In this document: in pieces, positions 63,927 to 64,000 of the stretch | Numbering within the stretch: the stretch's first letter is position 1 | How the letters are laid out: the number at the start of each line of letters is the position of its first letter | Origin: SHZI01 sp963698405 | GTDB taxonomy: Bacteria; Pseudomonadota; Gammaproteobacteria; Steroidobacterales; GCA-2729495 | Assembly: GCA_963698405.1 (NCBI GenBank) | Contig: CAVOQT010000005.1 | Span: 1 to 64,000 of the forward strand | Direction: 5' to 3' | DNA: 64,000 nucleotides | Program-made: the position numbers and the translations under genes | The notes under the pieces: model-generated | What the model saw: the letters and a program-made list of their open reading frames with translations, nothing else | What the model was told of the DNA's origin: nothing | The model's database searches: none

Positions 63927-64000
63927 TGGCAACCAATCTGGATATCGATCCCGAACTGATCGAGCGGGCCCTGGCTGTCAGCGGGGAACGGACCAAGAAG
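63926..64000 (+). CDS. VapB-type antitoxin, N-terminal part (cut by window end)
   Basis: MATNLDIDPELIERALAVSG and then ERTKK match the DUF2191/VapB ribbon-helix-helix antitoxin family. GGAGG lies eight bases before the ATG. A VapC PIN toxin is expected beyond the window. Confidence 0.8.
   Translation, partial: MATNLDIDPELIERALAVSGERTKK

Overview
The window reads as a chromosomal segment of a gammaproteobacterium, GC-rich apart from a lower-GC block near 6.9-13 kb. The order recA-recX-alaS-csrA-tRNA-Ser at the left end is the classical gammaproteobacterial arrangement. CbpA/CbpM, a PA2778/PA2779 pair, YceH, a RIO-like kinase, a Cti remnant, class III formaldehyde detoxification genes and many REP-like palindromes (GGAGCGGCTT-AGCCGCGAT type) fit the same group. 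I cannot name a genus.

Layout. 0-5 kb: recA (5' end outside the window), recX, alaS, csrA, tRNA-Ser, a strong terminator, then about 700 bp with little recognisable content. 5.3-7.3 kb: a HemE-like protein with a Tat-like N-terminus and two small proteins. 7.4-12 kb: an accessory block of HIT protein, HNH nuclease, RecB-like nuclease fused to a Schlafen-group-3-type helicase, a gamma-glutamylcyclotransferase-fold protein and a HigA-type antitoxin; this is my best candidate for an undescribed, possibly defensive, system. 12-21 kb: spermidine-synthase-like protein with a duplicated start region, a small secreted protein, exported catalase-peroxidase, CbpA/CbpM, an ABC exporter, a ParE-type toxin-antitoxin pair, YceH and a RIO-like kinase. 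21-27 kb: envelope proteins, a glycosyltransferase and the PA2778/PA2779 pair. 27-32 kb: pyrB, GST, tRNA-Arg, a DusC-type tRNA dihydrouridine synthase and the formaldehyde pair frmA-frmB under a palindromic site. 32-42 kb: a large sulfatase, a decayed cti, a di-haem peroxidase, exported PEP-CTERM and other surface proteins, and a YeeE/YedE pair. A deletion scar shows that the peroxidase-yeeE junction was once duplicated. 42-50 kb: cytochrome c, flavoprotein, DUF2779 nuclease, TerC and UspA. 50-59 kb: ppc, membrane proteins, DUF1838, MBL hydrolase, DUF3179. 59-64 kb: LLM oxidoreductase, a CrtI-like FAD enzyme coupled to a Rieske protein and a PNPOx-fold protein, OsmC, a DNA glycosylase and the start of a VapB-type antitoxin.

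A striking property of the window is a series of single-base frame breaks. I count 23 apparent +1 insertions against one apparent -1, in 11 genes including recA, recX and alaS, with no common sequence motif. The simplest reading is residual insertion error in the consensus of some stretches. Cti, which also lacks its 5' half and carries a TGA, and PA2778, which has an in-frame TAG, may be truly decayed. Three genes (csrA, a hydrolase at 23.5 kb and a membrane protein at 48.2 kb) run through a repeat element at their 3' ends, as if repeat insertion had displaced their stop codons.
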